Shown: positions 47,309 to 57,987, counted from the first letter of the stretch. The stretch is DNA of 64,000 bases from Paenibacillus sp. 1011MAR3C5 (GCF_003591485.1 NZ_QZCF01000014.1:1-64000); one strand, 5' to 3'. The notes: generated by a model not told the origin, from the letters alone. Made by a program: numbers and translations.

Positions 47309-48400
47309 TTGAGATATAAACAATTCTATATCATACTATTTTCTATAGCTGCATTTCTCCTGTTAGTCTCATTGTTATGGGAACGGAAGGGAATTGAAGA
47401 GGTCATAGCCGAGCATGAGTTGGATATGACCCTATATTCAAACTATGATAATCTGTATGCGCTTGCAGCGGATGAGGAGCAAAAGAGTGAGCTGAACTTT
47501 TTGAAAGCCAATGATGTGATGGGGTCCGGCGTTTGGTTGCGTGAAGGGCTAATCATTGTTGGTGAGCTCCCGCAAGATCAGAGGAGGCTTACTTTGCAAG
47601 CTGTCAGAGATAAGCTGGAAACCTATACAGATGACGAGACGCTAATGAAGCAACTTAATTTAATTGCGGGAGCACCAGATTGGCTGGGTGCTGGGGATGT
47701 TGGCCGGGTTATATATCATCTGAACGATGAGGGAACGGATTCGATTCATTTCTCCTATGGCGTTATTTCATATGTTCATCAGGATAGCAATGGCGCAGAA
47801 CAGATAGAGCTTCTGAACAAGCCGGATTCATATGAGAACAAGACAAATGTGGTTAATCTGACTATGCCTGACTATGACATTACGACTAATTTGGCTGAGA
47901 TGGCGAAGAAAGCTGAGCTCATCGTTGAGGGACAGTATAAGAACAAATTTGGAACGACGCATAGATCAGGCAACTTTTATTCGGATGAATATACGTTTGT
48001 CGTGGATAGAGTCCTATTTGGCGACTTGGATCAAAGTGAAATTTCTATATCCATTCCAAGCTATCAAGTATATTCACTGCGGCAAGATGATCGGCTCTAT
48101 GAAGCGAAAGCGTCCGGTCCTTATTTTGAACAGATTAAAGCAGGGAAGACCTATATTCTGTTCTTGAGGACACAAGACGGTTATGACGAATACATTCAAG
48201 CATGTCTGCCCTTTCAAATCTCTTTTGACGATCAAGATATGGCTACGCTAGACTTTTTGCGAACGATCAGCGAGGATGTAAAGATTACGCCGAACGGCGA
48301 CAAGCTTATTGTTAAACGGGAAGCGCTGGGTATTGAACATTTAGATCGAATTAGCGGAATGAGTCGTGAACAAATTATAGAGCAGTTGAAGACACGTTGA
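47309..48400 (+). CDS. Membrane-anchored exported protein of unknown function
   Basis: About 363 residues: an N-terminal membrane anchor (FYIILFSIAAFLLLVSLL), an acidic, helical part (residues 25-190) and a beta-rich C-terminal part. The C-terminal part (ELIVEGQYKNKFGTT, YTFVVDRVLFGDLDQSEISI, IKAGKTYILFLRTQDGY) resembles a small repeat domain I have seen in secreted Paenibacillus proteins but cannot name. AGAGGAG at 47293-47299 is three bases from ATG 47303 and nine from TTG 47309; TTG is preferred. It probably faces the outside of the cell. No enzyme motif seen. Confidence 0.65.
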   Translation: MRYKQFYIILFSIAAFLLLVSLLWERKGIEEVIAEHELDMTLYSNYDNLYALAADEEQKSELNFLKANDVMGSGVWLREGLIIVGELPQDQRRLTLQAVRDKLETYTDDETLMKQLNLIAGAPDWLGAGDVGRVIYHLNDEGTDSIHFSYGVISYVHQDSNGAEQIELLNKPDSYENKTNVVNLTMPDYDITTNLAEMAKKAELIVEGQYKNKFGTTHRSGNFYSDEYTFVVDRVLFGDLDQSEISISIPSYQVYSLRQDDRLYEAKASGPYFEQIKAGKTYILFLRTQDGYDEYIQACLPFQISFDDQDMATLDFLRTISEDVKITPNGDKLIVKREALGIEHLDRISGMSREQIIEQLKTR

Positions 48401-48465
48401 GCGATGCCTTTTGGTATGTAGGATAGAGGTGTGTTCGACCTTATTTCAAGGAGGCATGATTCAGA

Positions 48466-48693
48466 ATGAACGAACGACATATCCATGAGTCATTGGAGAA
48501 TCGTCGCCATGTAGAGAAGAATGAAGGATATCAAGACCCCCAACTTACATCGATCCAGCAGGCTGAAGGCGGAGGGCCGATCAAAAAAGTGAATTTAACC
48601 GATATGCCATTACCGCTGCGGATATTTGGCTATACCGTAAAAACAATACTGATTTTAATGGTGGTGGGGACCATTATCGTTAGTTTGAAGTGA
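48466..48693 (+). CDS. Small single-span membrane protein of unknown function
   Basis: A 75-residue protein with a charged, hydrophilic N-terminus (MNERHIHESLENRRHVEKNE) and one C-terminal hydrophobic helix (IFGYTVKTILILMVVGTIIV). It would be anchored with the N-terminus inside or outside; no motif recognised. AAGGAGG at 48448-48454 lies 11 bases from the ATG. Third of the three unknown genes between rpoC and rpsL. Confidence 0.6.
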   Translation: MNERHIHESLENRRHVEKNEGYQDPQLTSIQQAEGGGPIKKVNLTDMPLPLRIFGYTVKTILILMVVGTIIVSLK

Positions 48694-49145
48694 GTAGGCA
48701 ACCTGACATAACCCGTAACCAGCGATAGGGAGCAATATAGGACAACCACATACAAGCTGAACAATCTATTGGACATGATTAGGAAGCGTCTGGAGATTAG
48801 ATTTCGAAAGTGTGGAAGCATATACACGAAATTCCTGAGTCTATTCGCTCTTGGCGTATCAGATCAGAGGATAGGCATAGTAGGTGTGGCCTATAAAGTC
48901 TACCTGGATGGCAGCGCAATGATATAACGTTCAGTTAAATTTGTGTAAAGATTCCTATTCGACAATAAACACCCGATTTCACGCTTGACATGCATATGTG
49001 CGAAGTGATACTATATCGGAGTGTGCCTGACGACTAGGCTTAAGGAATACTAATGTTCAATTATGAACCGCCTGGCTCTGTGGGCTTAAAATTGGGTGAA
49101 ATGTCTACCATCATAAAGACATGAATAAGGGGAGGGGGTGGCAAC
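48694..49145. other. rpsL upstream region with promoter
   Basis: TTGACA (48985-48990) with GATACT (49007-49012, 16-bp spacer) is the probable promoter of the str operon and leaves a leader of about 130 nt. A 50-codon ORF at 48775-48927 has no ribosome binding site. No L7Ae-family gene was found here, where B. subtilis has one. Confidence 0.6.
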
Positions 49146-49565
49146 ATGCCAACAATTAACCAGCTCGTTCGTAAAGGACGTCAAGCGAAAGTCGTTAAAT
49201 CGAAATCGCCAGCCTTGCAAAAAGGTTTTAACGCACTGAAACGTGAAGCAACTGACATCAACGCGCCTCAAAAACGCGGTGTGTGCACTCGTGTAGGTAC
49301 TATGACTCCAAAGAAACCGAACTCCGCGCTTCGTAAGTATGCGCGTGTGCGTCTGACTAACCGTGTTGAGGTTACAGCGTACATTCCAGGTATCGGTCAT
49401 AACCTTCAAGAGCACAGCGTGGTTCTGATCCGCGGCGGTCGTGTAAAAGACCTTCCGGGTGTTCGTTACCATATCGTGCGCGGCGCATTGGATACAGCAG
49501 GTGTTAACAACCGTAACCAATCCCGTTCGAAATACGGTACTAAGCGTCCTAAAGCTAAGAAATAA
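49146..49565 (+). CDS. rpsL: Ribosomal protein S12
   Basis: A 139-residue decoding-centre protein. [11 protein letters not shown] and [10 protein letters not shown] carry the wild-type residues at the positions whose change gives streptomycin resistance. GGGGAGGGGG lies before the ATG. First gene of the str operon. Confidence 0.97.
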   Translation: MPTINQLVRKGRQAKVVKSKSPALQKGFNALKREATDINAPQKRGVCTRVGTMTPKKPNSALRKYARVRLTNRVEVTAYIPGIGHNLQEHSVVLIRGGRVKDLPGVRYHIVRGALDTAGVNNRNQSRSKYGTKRPKAKK

Positions 49566-49634
49566 GAAGTATAACACTACCTTGTTAATAACAAGCTAGA
49601 ACAAGTTACTATTAGAAGAAAGGGGGACTTTCTC

Positions 49635-50105
49635 ATGCCACGCAAAGGTCCTGTAACGAAACGTGATGTGCTTCCGGATCCGGTTTACAATAGCAAACTG
49701 GTTACCCGCCTAATCAACCGTATTATGATCGACGGTAAGAGAGGCACTGCACAAACACTGTTATACGATGCATTCAAACTGATCCAAGAACGCTCGGGAA
49801 AAGATCCGATGGAAGTGTTCGAAGCAGCTTTGAAAAATATTATGCCGGTTCTTGAGGTTAAAGCTCGTCGTGTAGGCGGTTCTAACTACCAAGTACCTAT
49901 CGAAGTTAAGCCTGAGCGCCGTACGGCTCTTGGTCTTCGTTGGCTCGTGAACTACTCGCGTAACCGCGGCGAGAAAACGATGACAGAACGTTTGGCTGCT
50001 GAAATTCTGGATGCTTCCAACAACACTGGCGCATCCGTTAAAAAGCGTGAAGACACGCACAAAATGGCAGAAGCAAACAAAGCGTTTGCTCACTACCGCT
50101 GGTAG
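49635..50105 (+). CDS. rpsG: Ribosomal protein S7
   Basis: A 156-residue head protein that binds the 3' domain of 16S rRNA. N-terminal [14 protein letters not shown] and [20 protein letters not shown] are family-typical. Ribosome binding site AAAGGGGG; 29 bp before fusA. Confidence 0.97.
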   Translation: MPRKGPVTKRDVLPDPVYNSKLVTRLINRIMIDGKRGTAQTLLYDAFKLIQERSGKDPMEVFEAALKNIMPVLEVKARRVGGSNYQVPIEVKPERRTALGLRWLVNYSRNRGEKTMTERLAAEILDASNNTGASVKKREDTHKMAEANKAFAHYRW

Positions 50106-50134
50106 GATAACCATTAACGAGAGGAGACATATTC

Positions 50135-52213
50135 ATGGCAAGAGAGTTCTCCTTGGAAAATACGCGTAATATCGGGATTATGGCGCATATTGACGCTGGT
50201 AAAACCACAACTACTGAACGGATCTTGTTCTTCACAGGCCGTACCCACAAAATCGGTGAGGTGCACGAAGGTGCAGCTACGATGGACTGGATGGAGCAAG
50301 AACAAGAGCGCGGCATTACGATTACGTCTGCCGCGACAACCGCTCAATGGAAGGGTAACCGCATTAATATCATCGATACCCCAGGTCACGTTGACTTCAC
50401 AGTAGAAGTTGAACGTTCCCTACGCGTATTGGACGGGGCCGTTGGTGTTTTCAGTGCGAAAGAAGGCGTTGAGCCACAGTCTGAGACTGTATGGCGTCAA
50501 GCTGACCGTTACGGCGTTCCTCGGATCGCTTATGTTAACAAGATGGACATCATCGGCGCAGACTACCTGAATGTCGTTAAAGACATGCGCGAGCGTCTGC
50601 AAGCAAATGCTGTTGCTATTCAGTTGCCAATCGGCGCTGAGTCCGACTTCGTTGGCGTAATCGATATCATCGAGCGCGTAGCATACACGTACAAAGACGA
50701 TCTTGGCAAAGATCCGATCGAATCCGAGATCCCAGCTGAGTACAAAGAGCAAGTCGAAGAGCTTCGTCTTGAACTGGTAGAGAAAGTTGCTGAACTGGAT
50801 GAGGATCTGATGATGAAGTATCTGGAAGGCGAAGAAATTACGATTCCAGAACTGAAAGCAGTACTTCGCAAAGGTGTTTGCGAAGTTAAGATCTTCCCGG
50901 TTGTTGCAGGCTCCTCGTACCGTAACAAAGGTGTTCAATTGGTATTGAATGCAGTTGTTGACTACCTGCCTGCACCGGTTGACGTACCAGCGATCAAAGG
51001 TACGCTCGAAGACGGTGAAGAAGCAGTTCGTCCTTCATCTGATTCCGAGCCGTTCTCGGCTCTGGCATTCAAAATCATGACGGACCCTTACGTTGGTCGT
51101 CTGACGTTCTTCCGTGTATACTCGGGTATCCTGAAATCCGGTTCGTACGTTCTTAATGCAACAAAGAACAAGCGTGAGCGGATTGGCCGGATCCTGCAGA
51201 TGCATGCGAACAGCCGTCAAGAGATCTCCGAAGTACACTCGGGCGATATTGCAGCTGCAGTAGGCCTGAAGGATACGACTACAGGTGATACACTGTGTGA
51301 CGAGAAGTCCCCAATCGTTCTTGAATCGATGAACTTCCCTGAGCCAGTTATCCAAATCGCAATCGAGCCTAAGACGAAAGCAGACCAAGACAAACTTGGC
51401 GTTGCAATCTCCAAGCTCGCCGAGGAAGATCCTACATTCCGTGCTTATACAGACGAAGAAACGAACCAAACGATCATCGCAGGTATGGGTGAGCTTCACC
51501 TTGAGATCCTCGTTGACCGTATGCTTCGCGAATTCAAAGTAGAGACGAATGTTGGTAAACCTCAGGTTGCATACCGTGAAACCTTCCGTCAAGCGGCTAA
51601 AGTTGAAGGTAAGTTCGTTCGTCAGTCCGGTGGTAAAGGTCAGTTCGGTCATTGTTGGGTTGAATTCGAACCTCAAGAGGCTGGAACAGGCTTTATCTTC
51701 GAAAGCAAAGTCGTGGGTGGATCGATTCCTCGTGAATACATCGCTCCGATCCAGGCTGGTATCGAAGAGTCGATGAAGAACGGCGTTATCGCTGGCTTCC
51801 CGCTCGTTGATATCAAAGCGACTGTTGTCGATGGTTCCTACCATGACGTCGATTCCTCGGAGATGGCGTTTAAGATCGCAGGCTCCCTGGCGCTTAAAGC
51901 TGCGAAAGAAAAATGTAAGCCTGTCCTTCTTGAGCCAATTATGAAGGTTGAAGTTACCGTTCCTGAAGAGTACATGGGCGACGTAATGGGCATGCTGAAC
52001 TCCCGTCGTGGTCGCATCGAAGGTATGGATTCGCGCGGAGGCGCGCAAATTATCCGTGCTAAGGTGCCTCTCTCCGAGATGTTCGGTTACTCCACTACAC
52101 TTCGTTCCGGTACACAAGGACGCGGCGTATTCTCGATGGAACTCTCCCACTACGAAGAAGTTCCTAAGTCGATCGCCGAAGAGATCATCACCAAGCATAA
52201 AGGCGGAGAGTAA
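50135..52213 (+). CDS. fusA: Elongation factor G
   Basis: A 692-residue GTPase that drives translocation. G1 [14 protein letters not shown]3 DTPGHVDF and G4 NKMD are intact, and domains II to V are full length. AGAGGAG precedes the ATG. Followed by tuf after 119 bp. Confidence 0.97.
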   Translation: MAREFSLENTRNIGIMAHIDAGKTTTTERILFFTGRTHKIGEVHEGAATMDWMEQEQERGITITSAATTAQWKGNRINIIDTPGHVDFTVEVERSLRVLDGAVGVFSAKEGVEPQSETVWRQADRYGVPRIAYVNKMDIIGADYLNVVKDMRERLQANAVAIQLPIGAESDFVGVIDIIERVAYTYKDDLGKDPIESEIPAEYKEQVEELRLELVEKVAELDEDLMMKYLEGEEITIPELKAVLRKGVCEVKIFPVVAGSSYRNKGVQLVLNAVVDYLPAPVDVPAIKGTLEDGEEAVRPSSDSEPFSALAFKIMTDPYVGRLTFFRVYSGILKSGSYVLNATKNKRERIGRILQMHANSRQEISEVHSGDIAAAVGLKDTTTGDTLCDEKSPIVLESMNFPEPVIQIAIEPKTKADQDKLGVAISKLAEEDPTFRAYTDEETNQTIIAGMGELHLEILVDRMLREFKVETNVGKPQVAYRETFRQAAKVEGKFVRQSGGKGQFGHCWVEFEPQEAGTGFIFESKVVGGSIPREYIAPIQAGIEESMKNGVIAGFPLVDIKATVVDGSYHDVDSSEMAFKIAGSLALKAAKEKCKPVLLEPIMKVEVTVPEEYMGDVMGMLNSRRGRIEGMDSRGGAQIIRAKVPLSEMFGYSTTLRSGTQGRGVFSMELSHYEEVPKSIAEEIITKHKGGE

Positions 52214-52332
52214 TTTACTCGATGTCCTACTGCAACAAATGTTTGTAATCGGCCGTCATCAGGTATGCTTGCACTCTCGGTGCCGGCCCACACATAAAAA
52301 ATATCAAGTTATATTGAGGAGGACTCAGTTCA

Positions 52333-53523
52333 ATGGCTAAGGCAAAATTTGAACGTAACAAACCGCATGTTAACATCGGTACAATCGGTCACGTTGACCA
52401 TGGTAAAACAACACTGACTGCTGCGATCACAACTGTACTTTCCAAAAGATACGGCGGTGCGGCAATCGCATTCGACCAAATCGACAAAGCTCCAGAAGAG
52501 CGCGAGCGCGGTATTACAATTTCTACATCTCACGTTGAGTATGAGACTCCTAACCGTCACTACGCTCACGTTGACTGCCCAGGTCACGCCGACTATGTTA
52601 AAAACATGATCACTGGCGCGGCTCAAATGGACGGAGCAATCCTGGTTGTATCCGCATCTGACGGCCCAATGCCGCAAACGCGCGAGCACATCCTGCTCTC
52701 CCGCCAAGTAGGCGTTCCTTACATCGTTGTATTCCTGAACAAATGCGACATGGTTGAAGACGAAGAGCTTCTTGAACTGGTTGAGATGGAAGTTCGCGAC
52801 CTTCTTTCCGAGTACGAGTTCCCAGGCGACGACACTCCAATCATCCGTGGCGCTGCTCGTGAAGCGCTGTCTGATCCAGACGGTGCTTGGGCTGACAAAA
52901 TCGTTGAGCTGTTCGAGCAAGTTGACACGTACATCCCAACTCCAGAGCGCGACACGGCTAAGCCTTTCCTTATGCCTGTCGAGGACGTATTCACAATCAC
53001 AGGCCGTGGTACAGTTGCTACAGGTCGCGTAGAGCGTGGCGTTATCAAAGTTGGCGACGAGATCGAAATCATCGGTCTTCAAGAAGAAACTCGCAAATCC
53101 GTTGTTACGGGCGTTGAGATGTTCCGTAAATTGCTTGACTCCGCTCAAGCAGGCGACAACGTTGGCGCATTGCTTCGCGGTGTAGACCGTAAAGACATTG
53201 AGCGTGGTCAAGTATTGGCTAAGCCAGGTTCGGTTAAGCCACACACGAACTTCACTGCTCAAATCTACGTTCTGACTAAAGAAGAGGGTGGCCGTCATAA
53301 GCCTTTCTTCACTGGCTACCGTCCACAATTCTATTTCCGTACAACTGACGTAACAGGTATCATCAACCTGCCTGAAGGTACTGAAATGGTTATGCCTGGC
53401 GACAACATCACAGTTACTGTAGAACTGATCGCTCCAATCGCGGTTGAAGAAGGAACTCGCTTCTCCATCCGTGAAGGCGGCCGTACTGTAGGCGCTGGCG
53501 CTGTAGCTACAATCCAAAAATAA
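52333..53523 (+). CDS. tuf: Elongation factor Tu
   Basis: A 396-residue GTPase that brings aminoacyl-tRNA to the ribosome. [32 protein letters not shown] and NKCDM are present. AGGAGG precedes the ATG. Strong codon bias fits a very highly expressed gene. Confidence 0.97.
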   Translation: MAKAKFERNKPHVNIGTIGHVDHGKTTLTAAITTVLSKRYGGAAIAFDQIDKAPEERERGITISTSHVEYETPNRHYAHVDCPGHADYVKNMITGAAQMDGAILVVSASDGPMPQTREHILLSRQVGVPYIVVFLNKCDMVEDEELLELVEMEVRDLLSEYEFPGDDTPIIRGAAREALSDPDGAWADKIVELFEQVDTYIPTPERDTAKPFLMPVEDVFTITGRGTVATGRVERGVIKVGDEIEIIGLQEETRKSVVTGVEMFRKLLDSAQAGDNVGALLRGVDRKDIERGQVLAKPGSVKPHTNFTAQIYVLTKEEGGRHKPFFTGYRPQFYFRTTDVTGIINLPEGTEMVMPGDNITVTVELIAPIAVEEGTRFSIREGGRTVGAGAVATIQK

Positions 53524-53586
53524 TGTGATGCAGCATTAGCTGCATCACATAGAACGGCCCCGAGCTTAGCTCGGGGCTGTTTTTTG
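53524..53586 (+). terminator. Tandem hairpins terminating tuf
   Basis: First stem TGTGATGCAGC / GCTGCATCACA (53524-53549), perfect over 11 bp with an ATTA loop. Second stem GCCCCGAGC / GCTCGGGGC (53557-53577) with loop TTA, followed by a T-rich tail. The second is the Rho-independent terminator. Confidence 0.92.
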
Positions 53587-53628
53587 TTGTTCTCTCATTT
53601 ATCAATTGCTATTTCCTTAATATTAGGA

Positions 53629-53657
53629 TTGACGTGACTATCATGCACCTTTAATAT
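53629..53657 (+). promoter_or_regulatory. Promoter of the TrpXYZ-type ABC operon
   Basis: TTGACG (53629-53634) and TAATAT (53652-53657) are 17 bp apart. Downstream, AAGTCG (53675-53680) and CGACTT (53692-53697) form an inverted repeat that could be an operator. No T-box was found before the gene. Confidence 0.6.
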
Positions 53658-53821
53658 ATGTATATAAATTGATGAAGTCGTCCGAATACTGCGACTTTAT
53701 TCACCAGTTATATCCATACACTTTATTGGATTAATGCAACATTGCAACAATGTATTAATGCGGCAATCGTTTTTAATGGCAATGAAGGTAAATGGATGAT
53801 AATGAGAGGGGTCATTGAAGT

Positions 53822-54835
53822 ATGAAGAAAAAATTCTGGCTTGGATTGGCACTGGCGTCACTTATGGCTGTAACTGCTGCGTGTGGCAGTAATAGCGGAG
53901 GCAAATCAACGGAGGGCGGTAATTCGGAAGGCAAGGAATATACGGTAGCAATCTCGCAGATTGTTGAACATCCATCGCTTGACGCAACACGCGAAGGTTT
54001 TCTGAAAGCGCTTGAGGATGCTGGCTTGAACGTGAAAGTAGATTACAACAATGCTCAGGCAGATCAAAATAACATTAAATCTATTTCACAAAAAATCGCA
54101 ACAAGCAAAGCTGACCTGGCCCTAGGTATCGCAACGGATACGAGCATTGGCTTAATTGAGGAAGTAAAGGATATTCCGGTATTGTTCGCGGCTGTAACAG
54201 ACCCGCTCGATTCCAAGCTCGTGCCGCAATTGAAAGCTCCAGGCGGCAATGTGACGGGTGCTTCTGATACAAATCCGGATGCGATCGTTCAATTGATGGA
54301 TTTTATCGCGAAGGAATTGCCGAATGTGAAGAAAGTTGGCGTTGTTATTAATGAAGGTGAATCCAACGCTGTCGTTATGAGCAATATCGCACAGGAAGCG
54401 CTTGCGAAGCATAACATTGAATTGGTGAAAGCAGCTGTCGTGAATAGCTCTGATGTACAACAAGCGGCGCAATCTTTGGTCGGCCGTGTTGATGCGGTAT
54501 ATGTTACGCTGGATAACACAGTAGTTGAAGGCGTTGAATCGATTATCGACGTTGTGAACAAAAATAAAATCCCATTCTTCTCCGCAGATCGTGATACGGT
54601 CGAAAAGGGTGCTTTTGCAACAGTTGGCTTCAAATATTTTGACCACGGATATGAAGTAGGCCAGATGGCTGTTGAAATCCTGAAAGATGGCAAGAAGCCA
54701 GGCGAGATGGATGTCAGATCGCCGGAGAAGCTGGATTTCATTCTTAATCTGAGCGCAGCAGCTGAGCAAGGCATTACTGTAACGGATGAAATGAAAGCAT
54801 ATGTTAAAGATCCAGAGAACAACATTATCGAGTAA
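53822..54835 (+). CDS. ABC substrate-binding lipoprotein (TrpX/DUF534 type)
   Basis: A 337-residue lipoprotein with lipobox TAAC, a Ser/Gly-rich linker and two Rossmann-like lobes of the ABC_sub_bind (PF04392) type: YTVAISQIVEHPSLDATREG near 40, VLFAAVTDPLDSKLV near 120, VGVVINEGESNAVVM near 176 and ISFFSADRDTVEKGA-like near 255. Members bind aromatic amino acids or other small ligands. It leads an operon with the permease and ATPase. Confidence 0.88.
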   Translation: MKKKFWLGLALASLMAVTAACGSNSGGKSTEGGNSEGKEYTVAISQIVEHPSLDATREGFLKALEDAGLNVKVDYNNAQADQNNIKSISQKIATSKADLALGIATDTSIGLIEEVKDIPVLFAAVTDPLDSKLVPQLKAPGGNVTGASDTNPDAIVQLMDFIAKELPNVKKVGVVINEGESNAVVMSNIAQEALAKHNIELVKAAVVNSSDVQQAAQSLVGRVDAVYVTLDNTVVEGVESIIDVVNKNKIPFFSADRDTVEKGAFATVGFKYFDHGYEVGQMAVEILKDGKKPGEMDVRSPEKLDFILNLSAAAEQGITVTDEMKAYVKDPENNIIE

Positions 54836-54929
54836 ACTGGACTAATGATGTGATAACAAACAGATGGGGTGATCGGGCTTCTGGTTCACCCCATTGCTAT
54901 TTTCGACACCTGAAAGGAGGGTGCCTTAC

Positions 54930-55841
54930 ATGCTTGTATCGTTGGTAGGAGCAGTTGAGCTTGGCCTGTTGTATGCGCTTATGGCATTAGGCGTGTACAT
55001 TACATTTCGAATCTTGGACTTCCCGGACTTGACGGTAGACGGGAGCTTCACAACCGGGGCTGCAATCGGAACCGTCATGACTATCGCGGGTACTCCGCCT
55101 TGGCTTGCTGTCATCTTTGCATTTTTTGGAGGAGCGGCGGCTGGCACATTGACAGGGCTGCTGCATACAAAAGGAAAAGTAAACGGTTTGTTGTCTGGTA
55201 TTATTATGATGATCGCCCTATATTCCATCAATTTGCGCATATTGGGCAAACCTAACGTCCCGCTGAGAGGCGAAGCCAATGTATTTGACGGTGCTTCAGT
55301 GCTTGTCATAGGTCTGATTCTCGCTGTTGTAGCGAAGGTAGGGTTAGATATGTTCTTCAAGACGAATATGGGGCTTAGTTTGCGCGCCACAGGAGACAAT
55401 AGCCGCATGATTCGCAGCTTTGGCGCGAATACGGACATTACGATTATTATGGGCGTAGCATTATCCAACGCTTTGGTAGCTTGCTCGGGCGCATTAATCG
55501 CACATTCGCAGAATGCGGCTAACAACTCGATGGGTATTGGTATGATCGTAATCGGCTTGGCATCCGTCATCATCGGTGAAGCGATTTTTGGAGCAAAGAC
55601 AATCTTCCGGGCTACTTTGGCTGTTGTACTAGGCGCGATCATTTACCGTATCATATATGCGCTTGCATTGCGCGTGGAATGGCTGGATGCGCAAGACATG
55701 AAGCTGATCACAGCTGTCATTATTGTCTGCGCCCTGGTTGTACCGACGGTCCGCCGAGCGGTTAAGTCGAAGTCTACCGCTAAGAAGCGTACGGAAGAAG
55801 TATTAGCGTCTATGGGGCAATCGGGCGGAGGTGGACGCTAA
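54930..55841 (+). CDS. ABC permease (TrpY type)
   Basis: A 303-residue permease with about nine membrane segments, of the same BPD_transp_2 class as branched-chain amino-acid permeases. FPDLTVDGSFTTGAA and GDNSRMIRSFGANTD are typical of this subgroup. AAAGGAGG at 54913-54920 favours the ATG at 54930. The stop overlaps the ATPase start. Confidence 0.87.
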   Translation: MLVSLVGAVELGLLYALMALGVYITFRILDFPDLTVDGSFTTGAAIGTVMTIAGTPPWLAVIFAFFGGAAAGTLTGLLHTKGKVNGLLSGIIMMIALYSINLRILGKPNVPLRGEANVFDGASVLVIGLILAVVAKVGLDMFFKTNMGLSLRATGDNSRMIRSFGANTDITIIMGVALSNALVACSGALIAHSQNAANNSMGIGMIVIGLASVIIGEAIFGAKTIFRATLAVVLGAIIYRIIYALALRVEWLDAQDMKLITAVIIVCALVVPTVRRAVKSKSTAKKRTEEVLASMGQSGGGGR

Positions 55842-56635
55842 TGCTGAGAATTGATGGCGTATCCAAGTTATTTAATCCTGGAACCGTTGATGAAAAGATT
55901 GCATTGTTGAATGCGAATCTTCAGATGAAGCCTGGAGATTTTGTAACGGTTATCGGAAGTAATGGAGCTGGCAAGTCGACGCTTATGAATATTATTTCAG
56001 GCGTAATGAAGCCTGATGCAGGCAATATTTTAATCGAAGATACGGATGTCAGTCAGCTGTCCGAATTTCATCGAAGCAGATGGATCGGCCGTGTGTTTCA
56101 AGATCCGATGGCTGGAACTGCGCCGCGTATGACAATCGAGGAGAATCTGGCTATTGCGTACAAGCGCGGCAAGCCGCGAGGTTTGTCCTTGGGTGTTACG
56201 AGCAAGAATCGCAAAGTATTCCGTGAAGAGCTCAGCCGGCTTGGCATTGGCTTGGAAAACCGTATAACGGCTAAAGTGGGATTGCTCTCCGGCGGCGAGC
56301 GGCAAGCGTTAAGCTTGCTGATGGCTACCTTTACGAGACCTCAGATCTTATTGTTGGATGAGCATACGGCAGCGCTTGATCCGGCTCGTGCAGAGCTGGT
56401 CACGAGGTTGACGGAGAATATCGTGCGTGAGTTGAATCTGACAACGCTCATGGTTACACACAATATGGAGCAGGCAATTCGACTGGGCAACCGTCTGATC
56501 ATGATGGACAAAGGCAAAATTATCCTTCAGGTAGATGAGGAACAGAAGAAAGGCCTCACCGTGGAACGCTTGCTTGGTGAGTTCGAACGCATCAGCGGCA
56601 AGAAGATGGCTGATGATCGTGTTGTGCTTGGTTAG
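55841..56635 (+). CDS. ABC transporter ATP-binding protein (TrpZ type)
   Basis: A 264-residue ATPase with Walker A GSNGAGKST (about residue 40), Q-loop FQDP, signature LSGGERQ near 147, Walker B ILLLDEH and switch histidine VTHN. It powers the importer formed with the two preceding genes. Start overlaps the permease stop (TAATG). Confidence 0.9.
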   Translation: MLRIDGVSKLFNPGTVDEKIALLNANLQMKPGDFVTVIGSNGAGKSTLMNIISGVMKPDAGNILIEDTDVSQLSEFHRSRWIGRVFQDPMAGTAPRMTIEENLAIAYKRGKPRGLSLGVTSKNRKVFREELSRLGIGLENRITAKVGLLSGGERQALSLLMATFTRPQILLLDEHTAALDPARAELVTRLTENIVRELNLTTLMVTHNMEQAIRLGNRLIMMDKGKIILQVDEEQKKGLTVERLLGEFERISGKKMADDRVVLG

Positions 56636-56707
56636 TAGCTTTTGTGGGAATAACGAGGCTGTGTGATTATTGGTTACGAGCCTGCGTGAATGGTTAATTG
56701 ATCCAGT

Positions 56708-56742
56708 AGAAAAAGCAGCGACATGATGTCGCTGCTTTTTCT
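56708..56742 (+). terminator. Terminator of the TrpXYZ-type operon
   Basis: A near-perfect stem AGAAAAAGCAGCGACAT / ATGTCGCTGCTTTTTCT with a one-base centre. In RNA it forms GCAGCGAC-GTCGCTGC closed by A and T tracts, so it works in both directions. 56743-56974 holds nothing else recognised. Confidence 0.93.
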
Positions 56743-56974
56743 GTTGCACTATTTATATAGAAGAAACTCGTTAAGGGGCAATGTAAGAGTGAATGATTAA
56801 TTGGATAAATACGTTGATAGTGGACTTTTATGAGGTATTTAAGGCGAGTATGCATTTAACTAGGTTGATGGATGTGGTAAAGAGCAGCTGCTAAAGGTAA
56901 ATCTGTCTTAAACCAATCCAGATATCTGAGGGCAACCGAACCACATGAAGATATGAGTAGAGTCAGCGCAAATG

Positions 56975-57197
56975 TTTAAGTCGCTTGGAACGGCTTGAAC
57001 GTATGCAGGTGAGTGAAATGCGTTTTAAGTCGGTCATATCGACTTAAAAGAATAAATGCGTGCAGAATACAGCTGTAAGTCGGTTATACCGACCTAAACG
57101 TATGCAGATGAGCGAAATGCATTTTTTAAGTCGGTCATATCGACCTAAAAGGACAAATGCGTGCAGAATACAGCTGTAAGTCGATCATACCGACCTA
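56975..57197. repeat. Tandem palindromic array 3, about 50-bp period
   Basis: TAAGTCG cores begin at 56977 (degenerate), 57026, 57076, 57127 and 57177, spaced 49-51 bp. The best unit, TTTTAAGTCG (57023-57032) with CGACTTAAAA (57040-57049), is a perfect 10-bp inverted repeat. Alternate units match more closely (101-bp super-period). Same core as array 2, 25 kb away. A degenerate copy may follow near 57225. Confidence 0.85.
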
Positions 57198-57475
57198 AAT
57201 AGAATATATGCGTTAAGCACGAGGCTCTAAGTCGTATAAATCAACCGCTAACATAAGTCACGTGCTCACTACTGGGAGGCGATACAACTGAGTGCCTTTA
57301 TAATGTAACTAAGCTAACGATGAAGCTACTCTACTCCTTTTACAAATAAGTACCCATCTACTCTAATAATCTACCCGCCTTATCTCTCACGGTCAGAATT
57401 TTCGCTTTCCCAAAAGCCCACAACGACGCGGTTTCCCGCATGAACAACAATTATTCAGAAAGACGGAAGTTTTAG

Positions 57476-57504
57476 TTGCAAATGCCCGCCCAATCCGATA
57501 TAAT
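57476..57504 (+). promoter_or_regulatory. Promoter of the S10 operon
   Basis: TTGCAA (57476-57481) and TATAAT (57499-57504) are 17 bp apart; about 130 nt of leader precedes rpsJ. Confidence 0.75.
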
Positions 57505-57537
57505 ATTGACTGTTGGTCTGACGTTGCGTTGATGTGA

Positions 57538-57948
<411 letters not shown>

Positions 57949-57987
57949 GCCGTATATACGATCATAGAGAGGAAATGAGGTGTCAAC

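Noticed and set aside
48775-48927. 50-residue ORF before rpsL
   Set aside because: The upstream frame is open and looks slightly coding-like, but there is no ribosome binding site or recognisable family; it could be a gene remnant.
46687-49145. L7Ae-family gene
   Set aside because: All frames were read for the family start and length; no matching ORF exists in the interval.
53524-53549. First hairpin after tuf as the terminator
   Set aside because: It has no T tract; the second hairpin does and is the better terminator.
53660-53821. T-box before the TrpXYZ-type operon
   Set aside because: No TGGNACCGCG core or competing terminator was found, only short inverted repeats.
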